21,135 bases of DNA from Vulcanisaeta sp. UBA163 (GTDB taxonomy: Archaea; Thermoproteota; Thermoprotei; Thermoproteales; Thermocladiaceae), in contig DAJV01000139.1 of NCBI GenBank assembly GCA_002496475.1, forward strand, positions 1-21,135, in the 5' to 3' direction. This document shows positions 8,261-15,428 of the stretch, piece by piece. How positions within the stretch are numbered: the first letter of the stretch is position 1; every line of letters begins with the position of its first letter. Below the pieces are notes generated by a model. That model was not told the DNA's origin, searched no databases, and saw only the letters and a list, made by a program, of their open reading frames with translations. Both the position numbers and the translations under genes were made by a program.

Positions 8261-8758
8261 ATGACTCAGGGAATTAGGTTCGAGGTAATAGACGTACCAA
8301 TCCCGGAGGGTACAAACGTAATTATTGGTCATAGTCACTTCATAAAGACACTGGAGGACATATATGAAGCCTTGGTGAACTCGGTTCCCGGCATAAAATT
8401 TGGGCTTGCCTTTTGCGAGGCCTCTGGAAAGAGGTTGATTAGACACGAGGGCACTGATGATGAATTAAGGAGGTTAGCAATAGATCTATGCAGGAGAATT
8501 GCCGCTGGGCATACGTTCGTGATTTACCTAAGAAATGCATGGCCGATAAATGTGCTAAATGCCATTAAACATGTGGTTGAGGTGGTGAACATATATGCCG
8601 CGACTGCAAATCCACTTTCTATTGTTATTGCTGAGATAGCGCCGGAGAGGAGGGGTGTTGTTGGCGTTGTTGATGGTCATTCACCACTTGGCGTTGAGGG
8701 TGATACTGATACCAAGGAACGCAGGGAATTGCTTAGGAGGTTTGGTTACAAGCTTTAG
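8261..8758 (+). CDS. COG1839 / DUF355 'adenosine-specific kinase'
   Basis: This 165-residue protein belongs to the small archaeal/bacterial family named adenosine-specific kinase from structural work; biochemical support for that name is thin as far as I know. Family segments visible are IIGHSHFIKTLEDIYEAL, GIKFGLAFCEASGKRL, IAAGHTFVIYLRNAWPINVL, VNIYAATANPLSIVIAE and RRGVVGVVDGHSPLGVE. No P-loop is present. The length is normal for the family. It is preceded by its own TATA box and 245 bases with no gene. Its stop codon TAG ends at 8758, the first base of the inverted copy of the zinc-protein segment, so its 3' untranslated RNA would be antisense to that mRNA. Confidence 0.9.
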   Translation: MTQGIRFEVIDVPIPEGTNVIIGHSHFIKTLEDIYEALVNSVPGIKFGLAFCEASGKRLIRHEGTDDELRRLAIDLCRRIAAGHTFVIYLRNAWPINVLNAIKHVVEVVNIYAATANPLSIVIAEIAPERRGVVGVVDGHSPLGVEGDTDTKERRELLRRFGYKL

Positions 8759-8805
8759 GGCATACGTAGTAATCATCATACTTAAACAACTTCTTACCAC
8801 ACCTC
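8758..8805 (-). repeat. 48-bp inverted repeat, copy 2 (after COG1839 gene)
   Basis: This is the exact reverse complement of 7423-7470. It starts on the last base of the COG1839 stop codon and lies in non-coding DNA. On the minus strand the zinc-protein frame is interrupted by a TAG just upstream of the block, so it is a fragment, not a second gene. No CRISPR-type repeats flank it. Confidence 0.97.
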
Positions 8806-9075
8806 TACCCTATTTCTCCTGATAAGCTCCATAACTAACCTCCATGAGCGATGACTAGGCCTTGAACAGTGAATATACTGCCAGTAAAATTCTCGAAATG
8901 ATTAATAAAATACTCACGGCAACCAGCAATGGAGGTGGGCACGGCGATAGGTAATTACTTACTCGGCCTGATAGATTGAAAGAGAGACGAGGAGGTCCTC
9001 TCCTGGTAAGGTGAAAGCAGTTAATGAGTAACGTGGGAAAAAGCAATCAATTTCTAGGGTTGGCTAAACAAGCGG
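8806..9075. other. Intergenic stretch between COG1839 repeat and minus-strand unknown gene
   Basis: With the repeat this makes about 317 bases without a convincing gene. A minus-strand open frame (8855-9046, TTG start, one hydrophobic stretch) is present but has no family resemblance. A short GAGG/CCTC self-complementary patch lies near 8988-9003. I see nothing else. Confidence 0.6.
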
Positions 9076-9537
9076 CTACTGAGTGCATTGTGACCTGGCA
9101 ACATTAATAATTGAAATTAACTTCTCCCTAAAGCTCTCCAGCTCCTTCATTAGTTCATTGATTGCTTGTTCAACCAAAGCCCCTGGGGCCGCATCTGAGG
9201 GCAGAGACCTTGAGACTTTATCAAGGAACTCCCTAAGGTCTGGCGGTAGTACTGGATAGGCATTTATTAATTGCCTAGCCACATTATCATAGCCCTGAAT
9301 CCTCATCAACTCCCTGGTGAAGTACCTAATCCTACTCTCCGTGTTATAGTAATCATCGAGTAGATTAATTAGGAAGTCTAGGTCGAAGTTCGCGGAGCAC
9401 TTCCTGTAATTAAGGTCAACAAACCTCAATAGGCTAATGATGTGCCTGATACCTCGTTCACCAACGGCATGCCTAAACCAACCCTTATTGATTAATTGAG
9501 CCACGTAATCCCTAGCCTCAATAACCTCATCAACCAC
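9076..9537 (-). CDS. Unknown helical soluble protein
   Basis: I do not recognise this 153-residue protein. It is predicted to be almost fully α-helical and soluble, with a start region MVDEVIEARDYVAQLINKGW, a central LDFLINLLDDYYNTESRIRY and a C-terminal amphipathic helix (ALVEQAINELMKELESFRE). Two cysteines only (C42 and one at the C terminus). The start is GTG; an A/T box (AATTTAAC on the minus strand, 9559-9566) sits 26 bases upstream, fitting a leaderless start, and no ATG is in frame before the upstream stop. It lies 30 bases downstream of another unknown gene on the same strand, which is probably its partner. Confidence 0.7.
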   Translation of the reverse strand: MVDEVIEARDYVAQLINKGWFRHAVGERGIRHIISLLRFVDLNYRKCSANFDLDFLINLLDDYYNTESRIRYFTRELMRIQGYDNVARQLINAYPVLPPDLREFLDKVSRSLPSDAAPGALVEQAINELMKELESFREKLISIINVARSQCTQ

Positions 9538-9567
9538 GCAGTACCCGGTTAATGCCCAGTTAAATTC

Positions 9568-10179
9568 CTAACCATGACTAAGCAATTCGGAGAGGGCCAT
9601 GTGAGTACCTTGCGTTAATGCGTAATTTAGGAAGTCCCTAATGCCGTCAGGATAACCCTCGTTTCTTACACCCTGGCACATGCCTATTATTAGCATGATG
9701 ATTATTGTGGTTAGCAACACTGCCATGGCATTACCAACAAACCCAAAGGCAATGTTATTCCTATCCTCAAAATTATCAATGTAATTCCTAACATCATTAT
9801 AAACAGCAATGTAAACATCATGGTCGACCTTAACAGGGCTCAGAAAACCAGGTTTCAACTGATCTCTCTCATTACCATAAATCCACTTAATCATATAAAC
9901 CTCAGAGACAGCACCAGCGGCATCAATAATATCATCACCATTGCCCTGAGATGCGATTAAAGCCTCGAAGACATCCTTCATAAAACCAGCGTTAAAAACC
10001 CTCGACAGGGAAACAACAAGGGAAAGCCTAACGCCCTTACCCTCCCTCATTAATGAAGCTACGCCATAAACAACAAAGGAAGCAACCGCATAACCAATCC
10101 TAACAACCTCCCTAACAACATCACCACTGGCATTACCAATTAACGACCTAACAAACCCATTAATGACAGAACTACTCAT
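9568..10179 (-). CDS. Unknown protein with one central-to-C-terminal membrane helix
   Basis: This 203-residue protein is not recognised. The first 130 residues are helical with short hydrophobic patches (VVRIGYAVASFVVYGVASLM). A clear transmembrane segment follows at about 150-172 (AVLLTTIIIMLIIGMC), then a short C-terminal domain ending ALSELLSHG. I chose ATG 10179 (MSSSVINGF) rather than the upstream open codons because a minus-strand TATA box at 10201-10209 lies 26 bases before it. The downstream unknown gene has its own A/T box but may be cotranscribed. Upstream, in the opposite direction, is the SRP RNA gene, so the 80-base gap is a divergent promoter region. Confidence 0.68.
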   Translation of the reverse strand: MSSSVINGFVRSLIGNASGDVVREVVRIGYAVASFVVYGVASLMREGKGVRLSLVVSLSRVFNAGFMKDVFEALIASQGNGDDIIDAAGAVSEVYMIKWIYGNERDQLKPGFLSPVKVDHDVYIAVYNDVRNYIDNFEDRNNIAFGFVGNAMAVLLTTIIIMLIIGMCQGVRNEGYPDGIRDFLNYALTQGTHMALSELLSHG

Positions 10180-10200
10180 CAGGTAAATAATGAGCAAGAG

Positions 10201-10209
10201 GAAATAAAC
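10201..10209 (-). promoter_or_regulatory. TATA box for unknown membrane gene
   Basis: GAAATAAAC (GTTTATTTC on the minus strand) is centred 26 bases before ATG 10179. Confidence 0.5.
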
Positions 10210-10230
10210 CTACCGCCCAAACCCAATAGA

Positions 10231-10240
10231 AAAATTTATT
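10231..10240 (+). promoter_or_regulatory. TATA box for SRP RNA
   Basis: AAAATTTATT is centred about 24 bases before the predicted RNA 5' end at 10260. Confidence 0.6.
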
Positions 10241-10259
10241 TCCCCAACAATAAAATAAA

Positions 10260-10587
10260 GAACGGGACCGGGCTTGGAGGGCCTACCCAGCCCTTCCCTG
10301 GGTAAAATCCAGGCCGATGGGTTCGGAGGCCGAAACCCGCGTATTATCTTGGATGACAAAACAGGGACCGCCAGTACCTCGATGATAACCGGTCCCCTGG
10401 GGCGTCCATGCCGTAACCGGTCAATCGTAGGGTTGGCTGGTTACGGAACTCGGCGAACCGGGTTAGGCCCGGGAGGGAGCGGCCCTAAGTCGAGGTGGGC
10501 GCGTTCAGGGGATTGCCGGTTGGAGAATGGGCTGGCGTGAACTCTGTTTTGTCATCCAAGATAATACGCGGGGTTGGGTCCCGTTCC
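10260..10587 (+). ncRNA. Signal recognition particle (7S) RNA
   Basis: This is the RNA scaffold of the SRP, which binds SRP54 and SRP19 and targets nascent secretory proteins to the SecY channel. The domain IV/helix 8 core is plain at 10461-10486: GGTTAGGCCCGGGAGGGAGC then GGCCCTAA, with a GGGA tetraloop at 10471-10474 and the asymmetric/symmetric loops that bind SRP54. Helix 5 is long: 10338-10364 pairs perfectly with 10544-10570 (27 bp). Helix 1, typical of archaea, closes the molecule: 10260-10269 pairs with 10577-10586. The length of about 328 nt and high GC against an AT-rich flank fit archaeal SRP RNA. The gene has the normal linear order, not the permuted arrangement reported for Thermoproteus. 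An open frame across it is a by-product of the GC-rich RNA. Confidence 0.95.
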
Positions 10588-10895
10588 TTTAGTTTCTCGG
10601 TGTATTGGTTTAGAGTTGCTTTCATTGTTATTCTTAATGTTTGATTCTGTTGGTATTCCTAAATGGTTTGGTACTAAGGACTTTGGTGAAGTTCAGTTTA
10701 CTTCCTCTTTGTCGGTAAAGCGTGTTGTCTTTATCAAGTGTTTTAGTCATGGGTAATGCATGTTTAGATTGGTAGTATGTGCATGGTCGTTAATGGCGCC
10801 AGGTATTGAAATCCTTGGGTGGTGATCCCTGGTCACTAATGTTATGAGTAGTAGGATGTTCTGGAGTACTAGGGTTTAATGAGGTTGTTTATGGG
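10588..10895. other. AT-rich stretch after SRP RNA
   Basis: T-rich DNA follows the RNA (TTCCTTTAGTTTCT), which may end SRP RNA transcription. No supported gene is seen. Short open frames exist on both strands (for instance a plus-strand frame ending at 10756) but resemble no family and have no fitting promoter. It contains the 3' flank of the convergent ATPase gene. Confidence 0.5.
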
Positions 10896-12206
10896 TTATT
10901 GTATTTCCTCAACCTCGAAGTCTGCGGCTTTTCTTTCCATGAGTATTTTTTCTCTTCTTGTAATTTCCTGCTCTGCGTCTATTCCATAGGCCTTGCTCAA
11001 TGTCTTTAGTTTGTGGCTTTTGCTAAGGTCTATGTCGCCAGTGCTTGTAAGTATGCTTTTGAATTCCACTGAATTGTTATTGATTATTGGTTCTACGACG
11101 TCTCTGATGATCCTTTTACCGTTTCTTATGATCATGAAGACCACGGTAGATAATAGCTGTAGGTTACCCATGTTTACATTAAGTGGTGGGTTTATGAGCC
11201 TTATTAGCAATTCCTCGGGTGTTGATGCGTGGAACGTGGTTAGCATACCGTGCCCCAACGCAGAGGCTTGAAATAGTGCGTGTATTTCATTGCCCCTGGT
11301 CTCCCCCACTATTATGTAGTCAGGTCTATACCTCACGGCTAGTTTAACTAGGTCGAACATCTCTATCCTGGATTTCTCATCTTCATTCTCCCTGGTAAAC
11401 ATCCTAACCCAGTGTGGATGAGGCAGGCGTATTTCCGGCGTGTCTTCTATGGTTATTATCTTTGAGTACATGGGTAACTTGCTGACTATGGCGCTAAGTA
11501 ATGTTGTTTTCCCACTACTCATGGGGCCATTAATCATTATAAAACCCTTAAGCTCAGCGATTAACCATAGGTAGGCTGCCACACTGGGCCTTAGTGTTTC
11601 CCTCGCTATTAATTCCTCAAGGGTCATTGGTTCTGGTGGGAATTTCCTTATACTGAACGTAGGCCCTATGGTTATCTCACCAATGGTTCCCGTAAACCTA
11701 TGCCCCTCAGGCAATATGGTTTCCAGGTAAGGCTTTAGTAACGAGATTGACCTAGGTAGTCCCCTCTTGCTCATGCTCATTATGAAGTCCTTGGCCTCAA
11801 CCTCGGAGTTAAACCTAATATTTGTTATTAGCCTAATTCCTGGGAGATCCCTGTGGATGACGGTTATTGGATAGAGCCAATTATTTAGTTCAATCTCTTC
11901 AATACCTGGATCAAAAAGTGGTACTGTTACTGGCCCGTATCCCCTCAAGTCCCTTAATATGTAATAAACGACTGACTCCATTAATTGCCTATTATCCAAG
12001 TCCCTTAGTGATTCATTCACTGCATTAAGTATTGTTATACTGCGTTGCTTCATAATGTCAATAATCCTACCCCTTAATTCCTGGCACTGTTCATTGCACT
12101 TGGGCTCCTTCACTACGTAGTAGTAGCCATTCTCCTTAGCATTTATGGAAACCGGTATCTTAAATGCAAATCCCTCAATTTGCACAGAAACCATGTAACT
12201 ACTCAT
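10896..12206 (-). CDS. Type II/IV secretion-type ATPase (GspE/TadA/ArlI family)
   Basis: The 436-residue cytoplasmic ATPase is of the kind that powers archaeal pilus or archaellum assembly. Numbering from the TTG codon at 12209: an N-terminal domain (1-125), LPEGHRFTGTIG and the FSIRKFPPEPMTLEELI linker (166-201), Walker A GPMSSGKTT (228-236), Asp box ITIEDTPEI (252-260), Walker B region YRPDYIIVGETRGNE (294-308) and His box GHGMLTTFHAST (319-330) are all present, so it should be active. I take ATG 12206 because it lies 27 bases after a minus-strand TATA box (12229-12236). It is shorter at the N terminus than many ArlI/GspE proteins. Two pilin-like genes lie just upstream on the same strand; a TadC-like partner is found at 5809-7353. 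Confidence 0.93.
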   Translation of the reverse strand: MSSYMVSVQIEGFAFKIPVSINAKENGYYYVVKEPKCNEQCQELRGRIIDIMKQRSITILNAVNESLRDLDNRQLMESVVYYILRDLRGYGPVTVPLFDPGIEEIELNNWLYPITVIHRDLPGIRLITNIRFNSEVEAKDFIMSMSKRGLPRSISLLKPYLETILPEGHRFTGTIGEITIGPTFSIRKFPPEPMTLEELIARETLRPSVAAYLWLIAELKGFIMINGPMSSGKTTLLSAIVSKLPMYSKIITIEDTPEIRLPHPHWVRMFTRENEDEKSRIEMFDLVKLAVRYRPDYIIVGETRGNEIHALFQASALGHGMLTTFHASTPEELLIRLINPPLNVNMGNLQLLSTVVFMIIRNGKRIIRDVVEPIINNNSVEFKSILTSTGDIDLSKSHKLKTLSKAYGIDAEQEITRREKILMERKAADFEVEEIQ

Positions 12207-12228
12207 CAATTAATGATCCTCAACTTGA

Positions 12229-12236
12229 GATATAAG
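12229..12236 (-). promoter_or_regulatory. TATA box for the secretion ATPase
   Basis: CTTATATC on the minus strand is centred 27 bases before ATG 12206, so the ATPase has its own promoter and is not only read through from the pilin genes. Confidence 0.55.
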
Positions 12237-12395
12237 CCACTGATACAACCTCTTTCCCATGCTTATTTACATGATCCCCGTTTTATGCCCGGCATTGTAG
12301 GGAAGGTAGGTTAATGTAAGGCTTGTTAGTAAAAACCGTGTTGAAGAAGCCATTAAATAATTTTGATAATGCCTCGATTTGATTGAGTATTTGAC

Positions 12396-12845
12396 TTATT
12401 GCGATATTGCTATGCTTTCCGTGGCGACCTCCTGGTTGCCCTGTGCGTATCCCTCAACAACGACTATGTATTTATTACCGGTTATGAACTGGTTTGATGC
12501 AGTACCCACTATGCTCGTTGATTGCCCTGGATTTAGTGTTGTGCTTAATGTTTGCGTTACCACCGGTGTTTGTGAATTTTGTGGGTATATTGATACTGAT
12601 GTTATTGTTACTGGTGTTGTCCCTATGTTCTCCACGGTTACTGAATAAACGTTTCCAGCTAATTGTGGATTCACAATGCTTATTTGCGCCTGTGTGGTTA
12701 GCACGGAGGTTCTTGATTGGAAGTAGTTATACAGCATTATGGCTGCCACTATTACGAAGACTATCATGAGTATTGTGTATATAGGCCCGCTTAGGTCACC
12801 TCTTTTTTGTCTGTTTATTCTTCTTGTATTATTTCTGTAATACAT
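12396..12845 (-). CDS. Pilin-like protein with class III signal peptide
   Basis: The 149-residue protein has the archaeal type IV pilin plan: a basic N terminus (MYYRNNTRRINRQKRG), a likely prepilin peptidase site after G16 (KRG/DLSG), and a hydrophobic helix directly after it (PIYTILMIVFVIVAAIMLY, 21-39). The rest is a β-rich Thr/Ser/Val/Asn-rich domain (VTVENIGTTPVTITSVSIYP) with the look of an extracellular immunoglobulin-like fold. It would be a pilus or surface-filament subunit processed by a PibD-type peptidase. ATG 12845 is 26 bases after the TATA box TATTTAAG (12868-12875; CTTAAATA on the minus strand); GTG 12848 adds one residue. It sits between another pilin-like gene and the ATPase. 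Confidence 0.82.
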   Translation of the reverse strand: MYYRNNTRRINRQKRGDLSGPIYTILMIVFVIVAAIMLYNYFQSRTSVLTTQAQISIVNPQLAGNVYSVTVENIGTTPVTITSVSIYPQNSQTPVVTQTLSTTLNPGQSTSIVGTASNQFITGNKYIVVVEGYAQGNQEVATESIAISQ

Positions 12846-12867
12846 CACTAAGCTAGTCTCAGGTTGG

Positions 12868-12875
12868 TATTTAAG
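12868..12875 (-). promoter_or_regulatory. TATA box for the pilin-like gene
   Basis: CTTAAATA on the minus strand is centred 26 bases before ATG 12845. Confidence 0.55.
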
Positions 12876-12893
12876 TCACTAATGGTTAAAAGT

Positions 12894-13325
12894 TTATGAA
12901 ACAACGTACTGAGTGGTATTTGTGCCATATACCATGCACATCGTGGTGTTTGCCACGCAGAAGATTATGTCAACCCTGCACTGCGTATAGGGTACTTCAT
13001 GACGAAGCATAATGTAATTACCAGGGATTAGGTACGCGTTGCCTACGTCTATGAGTGTCGAGTTTCCCTGGTTCTCTATGTATACTTCCCTTATATTTAT
13101 CGGTATGTGCCCATTATTATAAATAACCAGGTATAATTGATTACTTGTCTCATTGCTTACTATCACTGCGTCAGGTACATAAATACTTGCACTCGCCATC
13201 TGGTTCATGGAATTCGTTAATGACAACATGGGTGCCATGTGCCCCAATACGGTGAATAGGGCGTATCCCAGATACATTGAGCCTATTAATAGAATTACCT
13301 CAGCAATCAACCTATCCAGCGCCAT
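12894..13325 (-). CDS. Pilin-like / ArlF-like surface protein
   Basis: This 143-residue protein starts MALDRLIAEVILLIGSMYLG: a very short polar head, an acidic residue (E9) at the start of a hydrophobic helix, then a β-rich outer domain (LYLVIYNNGHIPINIREVYI). The plan resembles ArlF/ArlG (FlaF/FlaG) periplasmic archaellum or pilus components and minor pilins, where no long leader is present. Three or so cysteines near the C terminus (CRVDIIFC, TMC) could form disulfides outside the cell. ATG 13325 lies about 29 bases after a minus-strand A/T box (13351-13358). It is first in a three-gene minus-strand cluster with the pilin-like gene and the ATPase. The exact role is inference. Confidence 0.75.
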   Translation of the reverse strand: MALDRLIAEVILLIGSMYLGYALFTVLGHMAPMLSLTNSMNQMASASIYVPDAVIVSNETSNQLYLVIYNNGHIPINIREVYIENQGNSTLIDVGNAYLIPGNYIMLRHEVPYTQCRVDIIFCVANTTMCMVYGTNTTQYVVS

Positions 13326-13558
13326 ATCAATACTCTAATACTCACTTCAGTTAATAAGGAACTACGTTACTTATTACGAATTGCGCATCATGATGGCTCA
13401 GGGGTAATGATTGATACATGCGTGATAAAAAGGGATAAGTCTCGCCATTCACCTGAGGGCGGTTTTATTATAGTTTGTGGCCTCCATTCTCGGACTCGCT
13501 CAGAAACCCGGGATCACTTAAGGGTGGGTAGGGATCAGTAATTCTTATGATGTAAATA

Positions 13559-13566
13559 TTTTTAAA
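13559..13566 (+). promoter_or_regulatory. TATA box for uS5
   Basis: TTTTAAAT is centred about 27 bases before ATG 13589. The rest of 13326-13550 holds no gene that I can support. Confidence 0.6.
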
Positions 13567-13588
13567 TGGCCCAGTTACGTCTTGGACA

Positions 13589-14200
13589 ATGAGTACCGAG
13601 TCTGTTGCTGAGGCTTGGCAGCCTAAGACGTGGGTTGGTAGATTAGTTAAGGATGGAAAGGTTAGATCAATAGATGACATATTCAGACTTAACCTGGCCA
13701 TTAAGGAGCCTGAGATTATTGATTTCTTCTTTCCAAACCTTAAGCATGAGGTTGTTAGCATAAACATAGTGCAGAGGCAGACGGATGCCGGTGAGGTTAG
13801 TCAATTCCAGGTGGCTGTGGTTATTGGTAATGAGGATGGCTACGTGGGTATTGGCATGGGTAAGGGTAAGCAGGTTAACCAGGCAATTGAGAAGGCCATT
13901 AGAGTGGCTAAACTAAACATAGTGCCGGTCAGGAGGGGCTGCGGTTCCTGGCATTGCTCCTGTGACGAACCCCACAGCATACCGTTTAAGGTAATTGGCA
14001 AGAGCGGTAGTGTGAAGGTTATCCTAATACCAGCACCCAAGGGTGTTGGTTTAGTGGCTGCGGATGCGGCTAAGATCGTCCTTAGACTTGCCGGCGTTAA
14101 GGACATTTGGTCATACACCTGGGGCGAGACAAGGATTACCCACAATCTAGTTAAGGCCACGTACGATGCCCTGAGAAAGACCTACGCGTTCTCCATCTAA
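13589..14200 (+). CDS. rps5: 30S ribosomal protein uS5
   Basis: This small-subunit protein acts in decoding accuracy and mRNA entry. The 203 residues show the archaeal N-terminal WQPKTWVGRLVKDGKV, the S5 dsRBD-like core (VVIGNEDGYVGIGMGKGKQV, 75-95), the archaeal/eukaryotic cysteine insert RRGCGSWHCSC, and the C-terminal fold IPAPKGVGLVAADAAKIVLR followed by DIWSYTWGETRTxN-type residues. The length is normal for archaea. It opens the uS5-uL30-uL15-SecY block, the usual tail of the archaeal spc operon, but here with its own promoter. Confidence 0.97.
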   Translation: MSTESVAEAWQPKTWVGRLVKDGKVRSIDDIFRLNLAIKEPEIIDFFFPNLKHEVVSINIVQRQTDAGEVSQFQVAVVIGNEDGYVGIGMGKGKQVNQAIEKAIRVAKLNIVPVRRGCGSWHCSCDEPHSIPFKVIGKSGSVKVILIPAPKGVGLVAADAAKIVLRLAGVKDIWSYTWGETRITHNLVKATYDALRKTYAFSI

Positions 14201-14215
14201 TCGCAGGAGGGCTAA

Positions 14216-14229
14216 AGTTTAATAATTAT
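14216..14229 (+). promoter_or_regulatory. A/T box before uL30
   Basis: AGTTTAATAATTAT is centred about 28 bases before ATG 14250. It may give uL30 a second promoter in addition to read-through from uS5. Confidence 0.4.
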
Positions 14230-14249
14230 AGGTTTATTGGCGTCTGATT

Positions 14250-14804
14250 ATGCAGGTTCAGGAGGGCATTCAACAAGGAAGGGAGGCCCCGTATACGCGA
14301 ATAGCCGTAATAAGGCTCAAGGGCTTGGCTGATACGTCGCCAGAAGTCGAGAGAACCCTTGATATACTAAGGTTAAGGAGGAGGTATGCATGTGTCGTAA
14401 TCGATGAGAGACCAGCCTACCTAGGCATGCTCAAGACCATTAAGGATTGGATTACTTGGGGTGAGGTGGATGCTGACACCCTGACAGAACTACTGAGGAA
14501 GAGGGGTAGGCTTGTTGGGGATAAGCCGCTCACTGATGACTGGGTTAAGAGGTATGGTTGGTCTAGCATTGATGAATTTGCACTAGCGTACATAACGGGT
14601 GAGGTTAATCAACTGGCATGCCCTAACGATAAACCATGGCCCAAGGTAAACAATAAGGTTCTATGCATACCCGGGTTGAAACCATTCTTTAGGCTTCATC
14701 CACCATCTGGAGGATTCAGGGGCATTAAGAGGGGTTATAACGAGGGTGGCGACCTGGGTTACAGAGGCATTGCAATTAACGAGTTAATACTCAGAATGCT
14801 GTGA
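14250..14804 (+). CDS. rpl30: 50S ribosomal protein uL30
   Basis: The large-subunit protein has 184 residues. The archaeal/eukaryotic uL30 (L7e-type) marks are IAVIRLKGLADTSPEVERTL, LRLRRRYACVVIDERPAYLG, MLKTIKDWITWGEVD, LRKRGRL and the C-terminal FRLHPPSGGFRGIKRGYNEGGDLGYRG. It is somewhat longer than most archaeal uL30 proteins because of an N-terminal tail (MQVQEGIQQGREAPYT) and an insert around NQLACPNDKPWPKVNNK. It follows uS5 by 49 bases. Confidence 0.96.
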   Translation: MQVQEGIQQGREAPYTRIAVIRLKGLADTSPEVERTLDILRLRRRYACVVIDERPAYLGMLKTIKDWITWGEVDADTLTELLRKRGRLVGDKPLTDDWVKRYGWSSIDEFALAYITGEVNQLACPNDKPWPKVNNKVLCIPGLKPFFRLHPPSGGFRGIKRGYNEGGDLGYRGIAINELILRML

Positions 14805-14918
14805 TTTAACCTAAATCCCTCCATTCCAGCATACAACCTTGATAAGGCGGAACATTATACCGATCAATTTAGGTGCCTTGGGGCGACGCATTGCCCGTAT
14901 GGTGCAGGGAATGGTCAT

Positions 14919-14929
14919 AAAATTTATTA
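14919..14929 (+). promoter_or_regulatory. TATA box for uL15
   Basis: An AAATTTATTA-type box is centred about 30 bases before ATG 14955. The 150-base gap after uL30 holds no gene. Confidence 0.5.
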
Positions 14930-14954
14930 AGGCTTTCAATAATCAACCGTAGTC

Positions 14955-15428
14955 ATGGTTAGGAGATTTGAGAGAAAGTCGAGGAAGTACAGGGGCTTGA
15001 GAACGCATAGTTGGGGTAGGGTTGGTCAGCATAGAAAGAGTGGCTCAAGCGGTGGCAGGGGTAAATCAGGTCTTCATAAGCATAAGTGGTCTCTGGTCAT
15101 TAAGTATGCCGAGGACACTAATGGTTATCCATTCTTTGGAAAGCATGGCTTTAAGCAGCCCAATACAATAGTTGCTGCAAAGCTTAGCATTAATGTTGGA
15201 GAACTCGATATGGCACTTGATGAGTTAGTCAGTAAGGGTCTGGTTCAGGTGGTTGATGGTAAGTACATCGTTGACCTCATGAAACTCGGCTTTAACAAAT
15301 TACTGGGTAGGGGACGCGTCACTAAACCCATGGTTATCAAAGCAGTGTGGATCTCCAGGAAGGCCGAGGATAAGGTAAGGGCTGTGGGTGGTTCTGTGGA
15401 GCTTGTTAGGGGGGTAGCGCATGGCTAG
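14955..15428 (+). CDS. rpl15: 50S ribosomal protein uL15
   Basis: The 157-residue large-subunit protein shows the glycine/arginine-rich N-terminal extension (SRKYRGLRTHSWGRVGQHRK, GGRGKSGLHKHKWS) that threads into rRNA, then YPFFGKHGFKQPN and the C-terminal globular domain with GFNKLLGRGRVTKPMVIKA and AEDKVRAVGGSVELV, all typical for archaeal uL15. The last eight bases overlap the SecY start (15421-15428), so translation of the two is probably coupled. It has its own TATA-like box. Confidence 0.97.
   Translation: MVRRFERKSRKYRGLRTHSWGRVGQHRKSGSSGGRGKSGLHKHKWSLVIKYAEDTNGYPFFGKHGFKQPNTIVAAKLSINVGELDMALDELVSKGLVQVVDGKYIVDLMKLGFNKLLGRGRVTKPMVIKAVWISRKAEDKVRAVGGSVELVRGVAHG

Noticed and set aside
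8758..8805. Inverted copy as a CRISPR spacer or a self-targeting array
   Set aside because: There are no direct repeats on either side, and no leader or cas genes in the window.
8855..9046. Minus-strand frame of 63 codons with one hydrophobic stretch
   Set aside because: It uses a TTG start without a fitting TATA box, shows no family resemblance and has a proline/arginine-rich composition unlike neighbouring genes.
10274..10540. Plus-strand open frame of 88 codons
   Set aside because: It lies entirely within the SRP RNA; the composition reflects RNA stems, not a protein.
10574..10756. Plus-strand frame of 60 codons after the SRP RNA
   Set aside because: It starts inside the SRP RNA 3' end, has no promoter of its own and matches nothing I know; a degraded gene is possible but not shown.
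12379..12769. Plus-strand frames opposite the pilin-like gene
   Set aside because: They are shadows of the minus-strand pilin-like gene, which has a signal peptide and a correctly spaced TATA box.
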